DNA of 32,250 bases from Rhodospirillales bacterium. Lineage in GTDB: Bacteria; Pseudomonadota; Alphaproteobacteria; ATCC43930; CGMCC-115725. The notes under the pieces were generated by a model. That model was not told where the DNA came from. It was given only the letters and a program-made list of their open reading frames with translations, and ran no database searches. Position 1 is the stretch's first letter; the number at the start of each line of letters is the position of its first letter. Below are positions 1 through 7,666 of this stretch, piece by piece. The stretch spans positions 1-32,250 of the forward strand of contig CANJCB010000043.1 of the NCBI GenBank assembly GCA_947473305.1, given 5' to 3'. A program made the translations under genes and the position numbers.

Positions 1-148
1 AGATCACCAGCACCTGATCACCCGGGAAATCGACGGCTGAAAATGAGAAGGGGGTCCGATCGGACCCCCTTCTCATTCCCGAAACCCCAGCCAGCGAGTG
101 GCTCCCTTTGCCTCCGCCACGTGGCTCCCTTTGTCTCCGGCGTTGACA
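1..148. mobile_element. End of an IS21-like insertion sequence (left copy)
   Basis: These bases are the exact reverse complement of 32103-32250. The outer boundary is TTGACA at 143-148 (TGTCAA read outward), matching the TG...CA termini of IS21-family elements. Inside it are two near-identical 18-bp repeats, CAAAGGGAGCCAC preceded by GGAGA or GGAGG on the reverse strand, which resembles the multiple terminal repeats of IS21-type ends. A short open frame at the extreme left ([12 protein letters not shown], stop near 38-40) could be a transposition-protein tail, but too little is present to tell. No transposase gene is inside the window. The family assignment is inferred from the end structure only. 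Confidence 0.7.
42..77. repeat. 36-bp perfect palindrome inside the IS end
   Basis: The sequence is symmetric around GATC at 58-61, with arms AATGAGAAGGGGGTCC and its complement. The same palindrome occurs at 32174-32209 in the other IS copy. It lies between the possible stop codon and the terminal repeats. It could be a terminator-like hairpin or a transposase-binding site. The palindrome is seen directly; its role is not known. Confidence 0.85.
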
Positions 149-234
149 TCGGTTGCATGATTGGCTCGCTCTTGATAGGGGGCGCGTCTCGGGAGGTGGC
201 GGCGAAGATCGATAGATTCACGTAAATCGAAATA

Positions 235-810
235 TCAAATCCATTCGATGCCATCGAGGTCCCGCCAATCCCGGTATTTCTTCCGGAAGCGGGTCCATTC
301 GTCGCGCGTCTGCTCGAAAATGTGAACGTCCTGGAGGCTATCGCCCTTGCGCAAATGGTCGCGCAGCACCCCGACCTCACGGTAGCCGGTCAACAACTGC
401 GCGCGGCGCAACCGCTCGTTGCCGCTCATGATCTGGTTCACGACCTTGTTGAGCCCGAGGGCAAAGAAAACGTGGTTCAGGATGTGAATGAAATACATCG
501 CCGCGGCGGTCGAGCGGCTTTTGACGTCGCCCAAATAGACGCCTACCGTTCCGATGCGCGCCGCTGCATCCGTCACCGTGATCGAGCAATACCCGATCGG
601 CACGCCGTTCATGCGGATGATGCGGTGGGTGAAATCGGGTTTCCCTTCGCAAGAGGCGAGCCAGGCCTCCTGCTTCGCCAAGTCGTAGTCGATCTCACTG
701 AACGACCAGCGGGCGATGTCCGGGCGCGTCCGCCAGTCGAGCAGCATCTTCGCGTCGGCCAGCGTTGGCTGGCGGTAGCTCAGGCCCGTCTCGGAGGAAT
801 GCGCGCTCAT
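235..810 (-). CDS. GNAT-family N-acetyltransferase (PseH/RimJ-like)
   Basis: 191 aa. The N-terminal pattern YRQPTLADAKMLLDWR is typical of GNAT enzymes related to PseH and RimJ, which acetylate amino-sugars or protein N-termini using acetyl-CoA. A GNAT core follows, with NGVPIGYCSI and IGTVGVYLG strands and a C-terminal GNERLRRAQ region. The start is the ATG at 810, which overlaps the TGA of the upstream SDR gene by 4 bp (ATGA). A much longer reading upstream in this frame is only a shadow of the SDR gene. It is the last gene of a KAS III-SDR-GNAT operon, which suggests acyl or acetyl decoration of a sugar or lipid. Its 3' end lies 86 bp from the IS end, so further operon genes may have been lost. 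The family is fairly clear; the substrate is unknown. Confidence 0.8.
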   Translation of the reverse strand: MSAHSSETGLSYRQPTLADAKMLLDWRTRPDIARWSFSEIDYDLAKQEAWLASCEGKPDFTHRIIRMNGVPIGYCSITVTDAAARIGTVGVYLGDVKSRSTAAAMYFIHILNHVFFALGLNKVVNQIMSGNERLRRAQLLTGYREVGVLRDHLRKGDSLQDVHIFEQTRDEWTRFRKKYRDWRDLDGIEWI

Positions 811-1562
811 TGGGCGGTATATCCGCCGTCGACCGCGAGCGTGGTGCCGGTGATCCAACGGGCCATATCGCTGAGCAGGAAGACGATCGCGTTGGCGACA
901 TCTTCCGCGGTGCCAAACCCAAGGGGATAGGCCGCCCTTGTCGCGTCCAACTGCTCCTTCGACCAGAAGCGCATGGCTTTTTCGCCCAGCGGTGTGGGCA
1001 CGAACCCGGGAGCCACCGTATTGACCCGGATCTCGTCGCGCACCAGTTCGATCGCCATGCCACGGGCCGCCGCGATGAGCGCACCCTTGGACGCGGCATA
1101 GACCGTATTGCCCGCCTGTCCCGTTAGCCCCGCTGCCGAGGAGACCAGAACAAGGCTGGCCGGGCGTTGCGCCACGTCCTTCTGTCGGAACCCGCGCGCG
1201 ATCGCCAAGGCCGAGGACAAATTGGTCCGCATGGTGCGGTCGATGAAGTCGGCGGTGACCTGGCGCAGGGGCTTCAACTCCTGGATGCCAGCGCAATGGG
1301 CGACGCCGGAATAGGTGCCGGTCGCGGCGCAGGCCGCCATCCAGCCTGGGATCGCATCCGCGTCGGCAAGGTCGAAGGCGCTGGCGTCGTGCCCTTCGCC
1401 GGCCAGTTCCGCCAAAGTCTCCGCGAGCCTGAGCGTATCGCGGCCCACGGCGGTCACCCGCCCGCCGAGCTTGGCAATGAGGATCGCGGTGGATTTTCCG
1501 ATGCCGGACGAGGCGCCCGTCACCAGGAAGCGGGCACCTGCAAAGGCCAGCGGATTGACCAT
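807..1562 (-). CDS. Short-chain dehydrogenase/reductase (FabG-like)
   Basis: 251 aa, the usual length for a classical SDR. The NAD(P)-binding motif TGASSGIG is at residues 15-22. The catalytic set is N114, S141/S142, Y155 and K159 (YAASK). The C-terminus has GTTLAVDGG, common in FabG-type 3-oxoacyl reductases. The cytoplasmic enzyme would reduce a ketone, plausibly a 3-oxoacyl group made by the adjacent KAS III-like protein. The start at 1562 lies 4 bp after the KAS III stop, and the end overlaps the GNAT start, so the three genes are translationally coupled. SDR function is secure; the exact substrate is not. Confidence 0.9.
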   Translation of the reverse strand: MVNPLAFAGARFLVTGASSGIGKSTAILIAKLGGRVTAVGRDTLRLAETLAELAGEGHDASAFDLADADAIPGWMAACAATGTYSGVAHCAGIQELKPLRQVTADFIDRTMRTNLSSALAIARGFRQKDVAQRPASLVLVSSAAGLTGQAGNTVYAASKGALIAAARGMAIELVRDEIRVNTVAPGFVPTPLGEKAMRFWSKEQLDATRAAYPLGFGTAEDVANAIVFLLSDMARWITGTTLAVDGGYTAQ

Positions 1563-1566
1563 CGGC

Positions 1567-2655
1567 TTATTCGGCGACCGCAGCGAGCGCGGGATCCGGC
1601 ATTATCAGGAGTTCAGGCATCACCATGGGACCCGTCACAAGCGAGCAGGCGCCCCAGGAAAGCCCAACGCCGAAGCCCGCGAGGACCAGCCGGCGCGGAC
1701 CGGCGGTTAACGGGCCGCGCAGAGCCGTCGTCATTGCCAAGGGGATCGAAGCACTGGAGGTATTGCCAAATTTTTCCATCGCGAGGACGAGTTTCTCCGG
1801 CGGGATCTTCAGCCGCTTGGCGAGGTGCGTGAGCATGAAGGTATTGGCCTGATGGAAGACGAAGTGGTCGTAATCATCGCGTGTGCGGCCCGCCGCCGCC
1901 ATCACGCTTTCGATCAGGGACGGGATGCGCTTGATCGTAAAATTGAAGACTTCGGCGCCGTTGATATACATATGTTCCGGCGCGCGCTCGATGCCGTCGG
2001 GTCCTGGCGCCAAGCGCTTCGTCGCCTCTGTGCGCGGCGTGCGGAACCCGCTCGCGGGGATGATAATAGCGCCGTAGCCGGTTCCGTCGGTGCCGAGTTC
2101 GAACCGCATCTCGGGCGCGGTCTCGTCGAACTCCAGCGCAGTGGCCGTGCCGGCGTCGCCGAAGAGCGGCATGACGACTTTGTCGCGCGGAGCGAAACGC
2201 CGCGTGGAGATATCGCCCACCAGCAGCAGGACGCGCTTGACGCCCCGTCCGGCGACGATCTGAGAGGCAAGCCACAGCCCGTAGACATAGCCCGAACATC
2301 CCAGCGTCACGTCGAAGGCAAGGCAGCGGTCCGACAAGCCGAGCCTGGCTTGGAGGGTGCAGGCTGTCGCCGGATATTCGTAATCCGGCGACTGGCTGAT
2401 GAAGATCAGCCCTTCGACCGATTGGCGATCCCAGCCGAGATCGTCGAGGAGCCGGTTGGCGGCGAGGTGACACATGTCGGATGTGCAGATGAGAGGAGGA
2501 GCCACATGGCGCTCGCGCACGCCGATCAGTTTGCTGGTCTTTTCCATCTCTTCGACGCCGAATATTTTCGCGTCGTCTTCGACCGTGCGGACGTTCTCGG
2601 GTACCGTGCTCGCGATCCCCGCAATGCGCACTCCGAAGAGCCCAATGGAAGCCAT
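1567..2655 (-). CDS. 3-oxoacyl-ACP synthase III (FabH-like ketoacyl synthase)
   Basis: 362 aa thiolase-fold condensing enzyme. The catalytic triad is visible as C120 (LGCSGY), H268 (FHQANT) and N298 (GNTSSASIP), as expected for KAS III. It would condense an acyl-CoA primer with a malonyl or similar extender. The start at 2655 is preceded by GAGAGG at suitable distance. It heads the operon with an SDR and a GNAT. KAS III/FabG/GNAT sets outside the main fatty-acid operon are seen in glycan and flagellin modification loci, where short 3-hydroxyacyl groups are attached to amino-sugars; this role is inference. The gap 2656-2798 upstream holds no gene I can defend, only a short leader-like frame starting at 2750. 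Confidence 0.88.
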   Translation of the reverse strand: MASIGLFGVRIAGIASTVPENVRTVEDDAKIFGVEEMEKTSKLIGVRERHVAPPLICTSDMCHLAANRLLDDLGWDRQSVEGLIFISQSPDYEYPATACTLQARLGLSDRCLAFDVTLGCSGYVYGLWLASQIVAGRGVKRVLLLVGDISTRRFAPRDKVVMPLFGDAGTATALEFDETAPEMRFELGTDGTGYGAIIIPASGFRTPRTEATKRLAPGPDGIERAPEHMYINGAEVFNFTIKRIPSLIESVMAAAGRTRDDYDHFVFHQANTFMLTHLAKRLKIPPEKLVLAMEKFGNTSSASIPLAMTTALRGPLTAGPRRLVLAGFGVGLSWGACSLVTGPMVMPELLIMPDPALAAVAE

Positions 2656-2798
2656 ATGGTTAACCTCTCAGGCGTATCAGCGAGCGCTATGCCCGCTAAC
2701 GCGTCGTTAAGCATAGAAGACAATTGTTGTTCTTTAGTAAATTCCGTCATGCCGATCCATAGAGGTGCCGTTCCGTCCCGGGGATCCGGTGAGATCGG

Positions 2799-3641
2799 CT
2801 ACCCTGGGACTACCGGCGACCAGCGGTAAAGCCGGGACAGCGTCCCGCCCATCAGCGCCGCGCGTTCGTCTTCCGTCAGGCGGTCCATGGCATGGAAGGC
2901 TTCCACCCCCTGGGCATAAGTGAGATAGGAAGTCGCGCGGGTCCAATCGGTGCCCCAGAGGCAGCGCTCGATCCCGAAAGCGTCGAAAATGCGATAGATC
3001 GGCCCCCAGATATCCCTGTACGGAAAGCCCTCATGGGAGAGCGTGGCGGCTCCGCTGATTTTTACCGAGACGTTGGGGTAGCGGCTGAGTAGCAAAAGCC
3101 GTGGCAGGTCGGCAAAGGGTTCGGCCGGTACCGGTGGCGCGAGAGGCTGGGTCAATCCGAGGTGGTCGATCACGATGCTCGCATCGGGATTCCGCGCGGC
3201 GATGCCGGCCATCTGGTCGAGGCGTCCCCAGCAGAAGAAATTGACCGGCATCCCATGCCGCGTGGCGGCGGCGAGGACTCGCCTGACGCCTGGATCGTCC
3301 GGGTCCTCCGAGACCTCGGGCATGATGACCCTCACCCCTACGCTGCCCTCGCGCGCCGCCCAGTCGGCAACGATGTCCGCCACCGCGGGATTTCCCGCAT
3401 CGACCGGCGTGATGAGGCCGAAGCGGCCGGGGTGGGCCGCATGGACTTCCACCGCATAGCTCGGATCGTAGCCATACATGGCGAAGGGGGAGACCAGCAG
3501 CGCGCCATCGACGCCCACCGCGTCCAGGGCGGCGACCATCTCGTCCCCCGTCACATGATCCGGTCCCGCGAGATGATTTCGCCAGGGCCTTTCCGGGCGG
3601 TTGGCCTCATAGGTATGGACTTGAGAGTCGATGATGAGCAT
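2799..3641 (-). CDS. Amidohydrolase-2 family metal-dependent hydrolase (COG3618-like)
   Basis: 280 aa TIM-barrel hydrolase. It begins with IDSQVH in strand 1, has VGVRVIMP and IDHLGL mid-protein and ends with the GTDW acid motif, the pattern of COG3618 lactonases and hydrolases (LigI-like 2-pyrone-4,6-dicarboxylate lactonase relatives). The start is set at the ATG at 3641 because GAAAGG lies 7 nt upstream and homologous proteins begin MxxIDSxVH; an in-frame upstream start adds ten unlikely residues. It is divergent from the citryl-CoA-lyase-like gene, and a palindromic operator (3781-3797) lies between them, tying it to the IclR module. It may open a lactone or cleave an acid that feeds the CoA pathway. 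Confidence 0.83.
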   Translation of the reverse strand: MLIIDSQVHTYEANRPERPWRNHLAGPDHVTGDEMVAALDAVGVDGALLVSPFAMYGYDPSYAVEVHAAHPGRFGLITPVDAGNPAVADIVADWAAREGSVGVRVIMPEVSEDPDDPGVRRVLAAATRHGMPVNFFCWGRLDQMAGIAARNPDASIVIDHLGLTQPLAPPVPAEPFADLPRLLLLSRYPNVSVKISGAATLSHEGFPYRDIWGPIYRIFDAFGIERCLWGTDWTRATSYLTYAQGVEAFHAMDRLTEDERAALMGGTLSRLYRWSPVVPG

Positions 3642-3780
3642 CGGGTGCCTTTCGGGTGCTTGCCTCCCCAAGCCAGGTCGTCACGCAAGCTTGGAAGGGC
3701 GACTTTGCGAGGAAGGATTACGCTGACCGCATCATTGACATCATGGGCAATTTCATCAAGATAGCCACACAGCAGTCAAT

Positions 3781-3797
3781 TGTCCGCCAGGCGGACA
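3781..3797. promoter_or_regulatory. Putative IclR operator, site 1
   Basis: TGTCCGC-CAG-GCGGACA, a perfect 7+3+7 inverted repeat in the divergent intergenic region. It is centred 64 bp upstream of the citryl-CoA-lyase-like start. Near-identical sites occur at 6668-6684 and 7553-7569, all in promoter regions of the same module. The pattern is seen directly; IclR binding is inferred. Confidence 0.7.
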
Positions 3798-3852
3798 TTT
3801 CAAGAAAAATCCAGTAAACCCGCGCCTTTGAAGGCCCTTGGAGCACCCAGAC

Positions 3853-4614
3853 ATGAGCAGCAAGAAGACGCCGATCACCCGCCTCTGCCGGAGCGACGTG
3901 GACAAGATAACGGTCCGGGGCCACGACTTGGCGACCGAGCTGATGGGGGTGCGCACTTTCACGGAGACTTTCGCCTTGCTGGTGATGGGCCGCCTTCCGA
4001 CCCCCCAGCAGACGCGGCTGGTCGATGCGGTTCTGATCGCCCTGATGGAACATGGCTTGACGCCGCAAGCCATTGCGACCCGGATGATCGCGCTCTGCGA
4101 ACCGGAAGCCATACAGGCGGCGATTGCGGCCGGACTGCTCGGCGTCGGCAGCCGCTTCGGCGGCGCGATGGCGGCCACGGCCGTCCTGCTTACCGAGGTG
4201 GTGCAGGCCGGGGAAAAGGGCCAGGAAGCCGCCAAGGACATTGTCGCGCGCGCTCGGGCGCAGAAGAAGCCCTTGCCGGGCTTCGGCCATCCGCAGCACA
4301 AGCCTGACGATCCGCGCGCCGTGCGCCTTTTCCAGATCGCGCGCGAGGACGGTTTGGCCGGCGCTTATGTCTCGGCGATCCATGTCCTCTCCGCCGAAGT
4401 CGATGCGTCCTTCGGCAAGCATCTGACGATCAACACCACGGGAGCCATCGCCGCGGTGCTCGGGGATCTCGGCATCCCGGATGATATTATGCGCGGCTTT
4501 GCGGTCGTGTCCCGCTCCGCCGGCCTCGTGGGCCACCTCTGCGAGGAGAAGGAACAACAGGTCGCGGCCTATCTCTACGGCATGGCGGAATCGGAAATTC
4601 AATATATCGAATAG
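3853..4614 (+). CDS. Citryl-CoA lyase / citrate-synthase-like protein with altered catalytic residues
   Basis: 253 aa, the short single-domain form annotated as citryl-CoA lyase. GFGHPQHK at 143-150 matches the citrate-synthase GFGHRVYK block and keeps H146; SRSAGLVGH matches the late Arg/His block. The first active-site His (HGGA in citrate synthase) is replaced by F102 in SRFGGA. The usual catalytic Asp of the NVDG motif is replaced by T196 in INTTG. Classical citrate-synthase chemistry is therefore doubtful; a lyase on another 3-hydroxyacyl-CoA, or a non-catalytic role, is possible. The ATG at 3853 is preferred over a TTG at 3838 because TTGGAG precedes it. It is controlled by operator site 1 and convergent with the biotin carboxylase gene. 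Confidence 0.78.
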   Translation: MSSKKTPITRLCRSDVDKITVRGHDLATELMGVRTFTETFALLVMGRLPTPQQTRLVDAVLIALMEHGLTPQAIATRMIALCEPEAIQAAIAAGLLGVGSRFGGAMAATAVLLTEVVQAGEKGQEAAKDIVARARAQKKPLPGFGHPQHKPDDPRAVRLFQIAREDGLAGAYVSAIHVLSAEVDASFGKHLTINTTGAIAAVLGDLGIPDDIMRGFAVVSRSAGLVGHLCEEKEQQVAAYLYGMAESEIQYIE

Positions 4615-4624
4615 CGGGACCGGG

Positions 4625-4649
4625 GGCGGGCTGAGATCCTCGGCCCGCC
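4625..4649. terminator. Hairpin between convergent genes
   Basis: GGCGGGCTGAG-ATC-CTCGGCCCGCC forms an 11-bp stem with one wobble and a 3-nt loop. It lies between the convergent citryl-CoA-lyase-like and biotin carboxylase genes. There is no clean T-tract, so it is a likely bidirectional transcription barrier rather than a textbook intrinsic terminator. Confidence 0.55.
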
Positions 4650-4679
4650 TGTCTTCCCGCCTGCCGAAGGTAAAGGCCG

Positions 4680-6053
4680 CTAGGCCCCAGCCTTCGGTTG
4701 CGCGGTCATTTCCGCGATGAGCTGAGCCACCAGATTGGTGTTCACGCGGCCCGCGCCAAAGGCCTCGTCCTGGATGGCGTGAGCGAGAAAGGGGAGCGTG
4801 GTCCCGACGCCCTCGATCCGGAAATCGGCCAGCGCTTGGGACATGCGCCTGATCGCGGCATCGCGGTCGCTCTCGTGCACGATCAGTTTGGCGAGCAGCG
4901 AATCATAGAAGATCGGGATTTCGTAGCCGGCGAAGCAATGGCTGTCGAGGCGGATCCCTTGCCCTTGAGGCGGGTCCCATCGATCGATCCGGCCGGGATC
5001 GGGCCGGAAGTCCTCATGGGGCTTTTCAGCAGTGATCCGGCATTCGATGGCATGGCCGGTGAGGGAGATGTCCTCCTGCCGGTAGCGAAGCGTTTCGCCC
5101 CGGGCGATCCGCAACTGCTCCTGGACCAGATCGATCCCCGTCACAGCCTCGGTCACGGGATGCTCGACCTGGATCCGCGTGTTCATTTCTAGGAAGAAGA
5201 AAGTATCGGTGTCGGCGTCCACGATGAACTCGACCGTCCCGGCGCTCTGGTAGTTCATGCCGCGCGCCAGCGTCAGCGCCGCTTCCCGGATCGCATTGCG
5301 GAGGGCAGGGTCCAGGCCCGGTGCGGGAGCTTCCTCGATGACCTTCTGGTGGCGGCGCTGGAGGGAGCAATCGCGCTCGCCGAGGTGGATGACATGCCCG
5401 AAGCGATCGCCCAGCACCTGGACTTCCACATGCCGGGCGTTGGAAATGTAGCGCTCCAGATAGAGCGTATCGTCGCCAAAGGCGGATCGCGCTTCCGCCG
5501 CGGCGGAGGTGAATTGAGACGCGATTTCGTTCCGGTCCCGGACGATTTTCATGCCGCGCCCACCGCCGCCCGACGCCGCCTTCATCATGAGCGGCAATCC
5601 GACACGATCCGCGACGGAGAGAGCTTCTGCCGCCGAGCCCACTTTCTCCGAACCCGACAGGATGGGGAGGCCGAGCTGGCGCGCGAGAAGCCTGGCTTCC
5701 AGCTTGTTGCCCATCCGGTGAATCTGCTCGGGCGTCGGGCCAACGAAGGTGACGCCATGATCGGCGCAGAGCTGCGCGAGGCTGGCCGATTCGGCCAGGA
5801 AGCCATATCCCGGGTGAAGGGCGTCGCATCCGGTCCCGACTGCCGCGGCCACGACCGCCTTCATATCGAGGTAGCTGTGTTTCGCGGTCGCCGGGCCGAT
5901 GCAGACGGCCCGATCCGCCTGGCGTGCCGGCAGGCTATCGCGATCGGCCTCGGAAACCCCGATGACGGTTTCCACGCCCAGGGCGCGGCAGGCGCGGATG
6001 ACGCGGCCGGCGATCTCGCCCCGATTGGCGACGAAGACCCGCGAAACGCTCAT
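4680..6053 (-). CDS. Biotin carboxylase subunit (AccC/PycA-like)
   Basis: 457 aa, normal length for a free-standing biotin carboxylase. It carries HPGYGFLAES (80-89), the ATP-grasp glycine loop GGGGRGM (162-168) and the signature EMNTRIQVEHPVTE (289-302) with the catalytic Arg. It uses ATP and bicarbonate to carboxylate biotin on the carrier protein. The true start is the ATG at 6053, which overlaps the TGA of the carrier gene by 4 bp; the 24 residues upstream in frame are out-of-frame carrier sequence. Its likely partners are the carrier just upstream and the carboxyltransferase at 9255, both in the same operator-linked module. A housekeeping acetyl-CoA carboxylase role is less likely because the transferase here is of pyruvate-carboxylase type. 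Confidence 0.93.
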   Translation of the reverse strand: MSVSRVFVANRGEIAGRVIRACRALGVETVIGVSEADRDSLPARQADRAVCIGPATAKHSYLDMKAVVAAAVGTGCDALHPGYGFLAESASLAQLCADHGVTFVGPTPEQIHRMGNKLEARLLARQLGLPILSGSEKVGSAAEALSVADRVGLPLMMKAASGGGGRGMKIVRDRNEIASQFTSAAAEARSAFGDDTLYLERYISNARHVEVQVLGDRFGHVIHLGERDCSLQRRHQKVIEEAPAPGLDPALRNAIREAALTLARGMNYQSAGTVEFIVDADTDTFFFLEMNTRIQVEHPVTEAVTGIDLVQEQLRIARGETLRYRQEDISLTGHAIECRITAEKPHEDFRPDPGRIDRWDPPQGQGIRLDSHCFAGYEIPIFYDSLLAKLIVHESDRDAAIRRMSQALADFRIEGVGTTLPFLAHAIQDEAFGAGRVNTNLVAQLIAEMTAQPKAGA

Positions 6054-6595
6054 GCGGAGGCTTTGCCGGAGGCGATCCGCAGCAGGACCTGCCCGGCCTC
6101 CACGGCCTGACCGTCCTCGGCGCAAATCTCGACGACTTCTCCCTCGTGTCCCGCCGGCACGGCGTTAAAGACTTTCATGACTTCCACCAGGCCGATGGTC
6201 GAAATCGCGGAGACCTTGGCGCCCAGGGTGACGAAGGGCGGAGAGGAGGGATCGGCCCGGCCGTAGAAGATACCCCTGAGGGGAGCCCGGACTTCCAGGG
6301 CGCCGGGCTGCGCCGCGCCTTGCGGTTTGGCGGCCGGCGCTTTCGCGGGAGCGGTCGGCGGAGCGGCTTGTGGCGCCGCCGTCTTGGCGGGTGGAGCTGC
6401 CGATTGCGAGGGCAGGCGCACGTTTGGAGAGAGGCTCGCTGCGCTGGAGCCTGCCGTTCCGCCCCGTCCGAGGGTCAGTTTCAACCCATCGATCTCGACC
6501 TCAAGTCCGTCGAAGCTGGAGCGCTCCAGCGCTTCGATCAACCCGACGATGCGCTGGACCTCGCGCTCGGTCAGAGAGCCTTCATTGTCGGTCAC
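6050..6595 (-). CDS. Biotin carboxyl carrier protein (AccB-like)
   Basis: 181 aa from the GTG at 6595. An N-terminal helical segment is followed by an Ala/Pro-rich linker (about 61-98) and a C-terminal biotinyl domain. The biotin site is EVMK with K141, equivalent to AMKM in AccB. GTG 6595 is preferred over ATG 6628: it has GGAG just upstream, and the resulting N-terminus lines up with the second carrier-like protein at 8855. It is translationally coupled to the biotin carboxylase by an ATGA overlap. A palindromic operator at 6668-6684 lies upstream. It carries CO2 between the carboxylase and the transferase. Confidence 0.9.
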   Translation of the reverse strand: MTDNEGSLTEREVQRIVGLIEALERSSFDGLEVEIDGLKLTLGRGGTAGSSAASLSPNVRLPSQSAAPPAKTAAPQAAPPTAPAKAPAAKPQGAAQPGALEVRAPLRGIFYGRADPSSPPFVTLGAKVSAISTIGLVEVMKVFNAVPAGHEGEVVEICAEDGQAVEAGQVLLRIASGKASA

Positions 6596-6667
6596 ACCAT
6601 CGCTCCACGGTTCGGTTCCAGAGAACATGCCGCAGCCTGCTGAGCAATCGGCACTATCTCACCAGAA

Positions 6668-6684
6668 TGTCCGCACTGCGGGCA
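6668..6684. promoter_or_regulatory. Putative IclR operator, site 2
   Basis: TGTCCGC-ACT-GCGGGCA, differing from the perfect site at 3781 by one arm base. It lies between the end of the IclR gene and the carrier start, so the carrier-carboxylase pair probably has its own regulated promoter. Confidence 0.6.
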
Positions 6685-6713
6685 AATGTCTATAATCTAC
6701 TCATGCCCGCCGA

Positions 6714-7532
6714 TCAGGCTCGGACACCGGCGTGTCGCAACAGGTCGGTTATCTTCCTGGCGACCTCGCGAAGTTCCGGCAGAAAGTTCTTCTCCATCTC
6801 GACATAGGAGGTGCGCGCGGCGGAGGCGCTGATGTTCAGCGCGGCGATGGTTTTCCCCTCGCCATCGAAGATCGGAACGGCGATCGAGCGCAGGCCCATC
6901 TCCATTTCCTGGTCGTTCACGGCATATCCCGCTTCGCGCACCTGCTGGATGATCGAGCGTAACCGTTTCTCGTCGACGATTGTGAGCGGGGTCAGGGACT
7001 TCAACGGCGTGGTCGCGAAATAGGCTTCCAGAGCCTCGTCCGACAGCGAGGCCAGGAGCACGCGGCCCATGGAGGCGGGATAGGCCGCCAGACGCGAGCC
7101 GATGGCCAATTTATCGTGGAGAAGCCGGGGAGTCGTGACCCGGAGGAGATAGACGATCGATCCTTCGTCCAGGACCGCGAGGGAGCTTGTTTCGTTGGTG
7201 CGGGCGGTGAGGTCTTCGATATAGGGTCGCGCCAGGGTCCAAAGCGGCTGGGAACTCAAATAGGAATAGCCGAGCCGTAATGTCCGCGGCGTCAGGGCGA
7301 AACGGCCCCGATCTTCGATGACATATCCCAGGGTATGGAGCGTGATCAGCGCGCGCCGGACAGTGCCCCGACTGAGGTGCGCGCGGGCGGCGACCTCCGA
7401 CAAAGTCAAAGCGTGCTGGATCCCATCGAAACTTTCGATGACCCCAAGACCGCGTGCCAAGGCGCGGACGAAGTCGCGTTGATCCGCGCCGTTTTGCGAC
7501 AACTCGCTTGACAGGTCCGGAGGAGCAGTCAT
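6714..7532 (-). CDS. IclR-family transcriptional regulator (PcaR/PobR-like)
   Basis: 272 aa. The N-terminal winged helix-turn-helix spans roughly 25-90: FVRALARGLGVIESF, then LTLSEVAARAHLSRGTVRRALITL. The C-terminal effector domain includes MGLRSIAVPIFDGEG and AALNISASAART. The FVRALARGL opening is typical of the PcaR/PcaU/PobR branch that controls catabolism of aromatic or dicarboxylic acids. It is transcribed divergently from the CoA-transferase operon and lies upstream of the carrier-carboxylase pair. A palindrome 29 bp upstream of its own start suggests autoregulation. The inducer is unknown. Confidence 0.92.
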   Translation of the reverse strand: MTAPPDLSSELSQNGADQRDFVRALARGLGVIESFDGIQHALTLSEVAARAHLSRGTVRRALITLHTLGYVIEDRGRFALTPRTLRLGYSYLSSQPLWTLARPYIEDLTARTNETSSLAVLDEGSIVYLLRVTTPRLLHDKLAIGSRLAAYPASMGRVLLASLSDEALEAYFATTPLKSLTPLTIVDEKRLRSIIQQVREAGYAVNDQEMEMGLRSIAVPIFDGEGKTIAALNISASAARTSYVEMEKNFLPELREVARKITDLLRHAGVRA

Positions 7533-7552
7533 CCTAATTCCTCGCGTTCAGT

Positions 7553-7569
7553 TGTTCGCTCTGCGGACA
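7553..7569. promoter_or_regulatory. Putative IclR operator, site 3
   Basis: TGTTCGC-TCT-GCGGACA, one mismatch from a perfect palindrome. It sits in the divergent region between the IclR regulator (start 7532) and the CoA-transferase (start 7667), the classical position for an IclR-family operator. Confidence 0.68.
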
Positions 7570-7666
7570 TTAGTTGGTTTGAAGCGTAGTTGCAATGCTC
7601 GGACGCCGGCCGGTCGCTGTCGGCATCCATGATCGCAAACCCTTTGATCGGGGTGGAAAGGTTCGC

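Noticed and set aside
810-1296. N-terminal extension of the GNAT protein up to 1296
   Set aside because: It reads the SDR gene in the wrong frame; the ATGA overlap at 807-810 gives the natural start.
2654-2750. Small ORF starting at 2750 upstream of the KAS III gene
   Set aside because: The first 30 codons look protein-like, but there is no clear ribosome-binding site and the rest is a shadow of the KAS III gene.
3370-3390. Additional TGTCCGC half-site inside the first amidohydrolase gene
   Set aside because: The second half does not match the palindrome and it lies within coding sequence.
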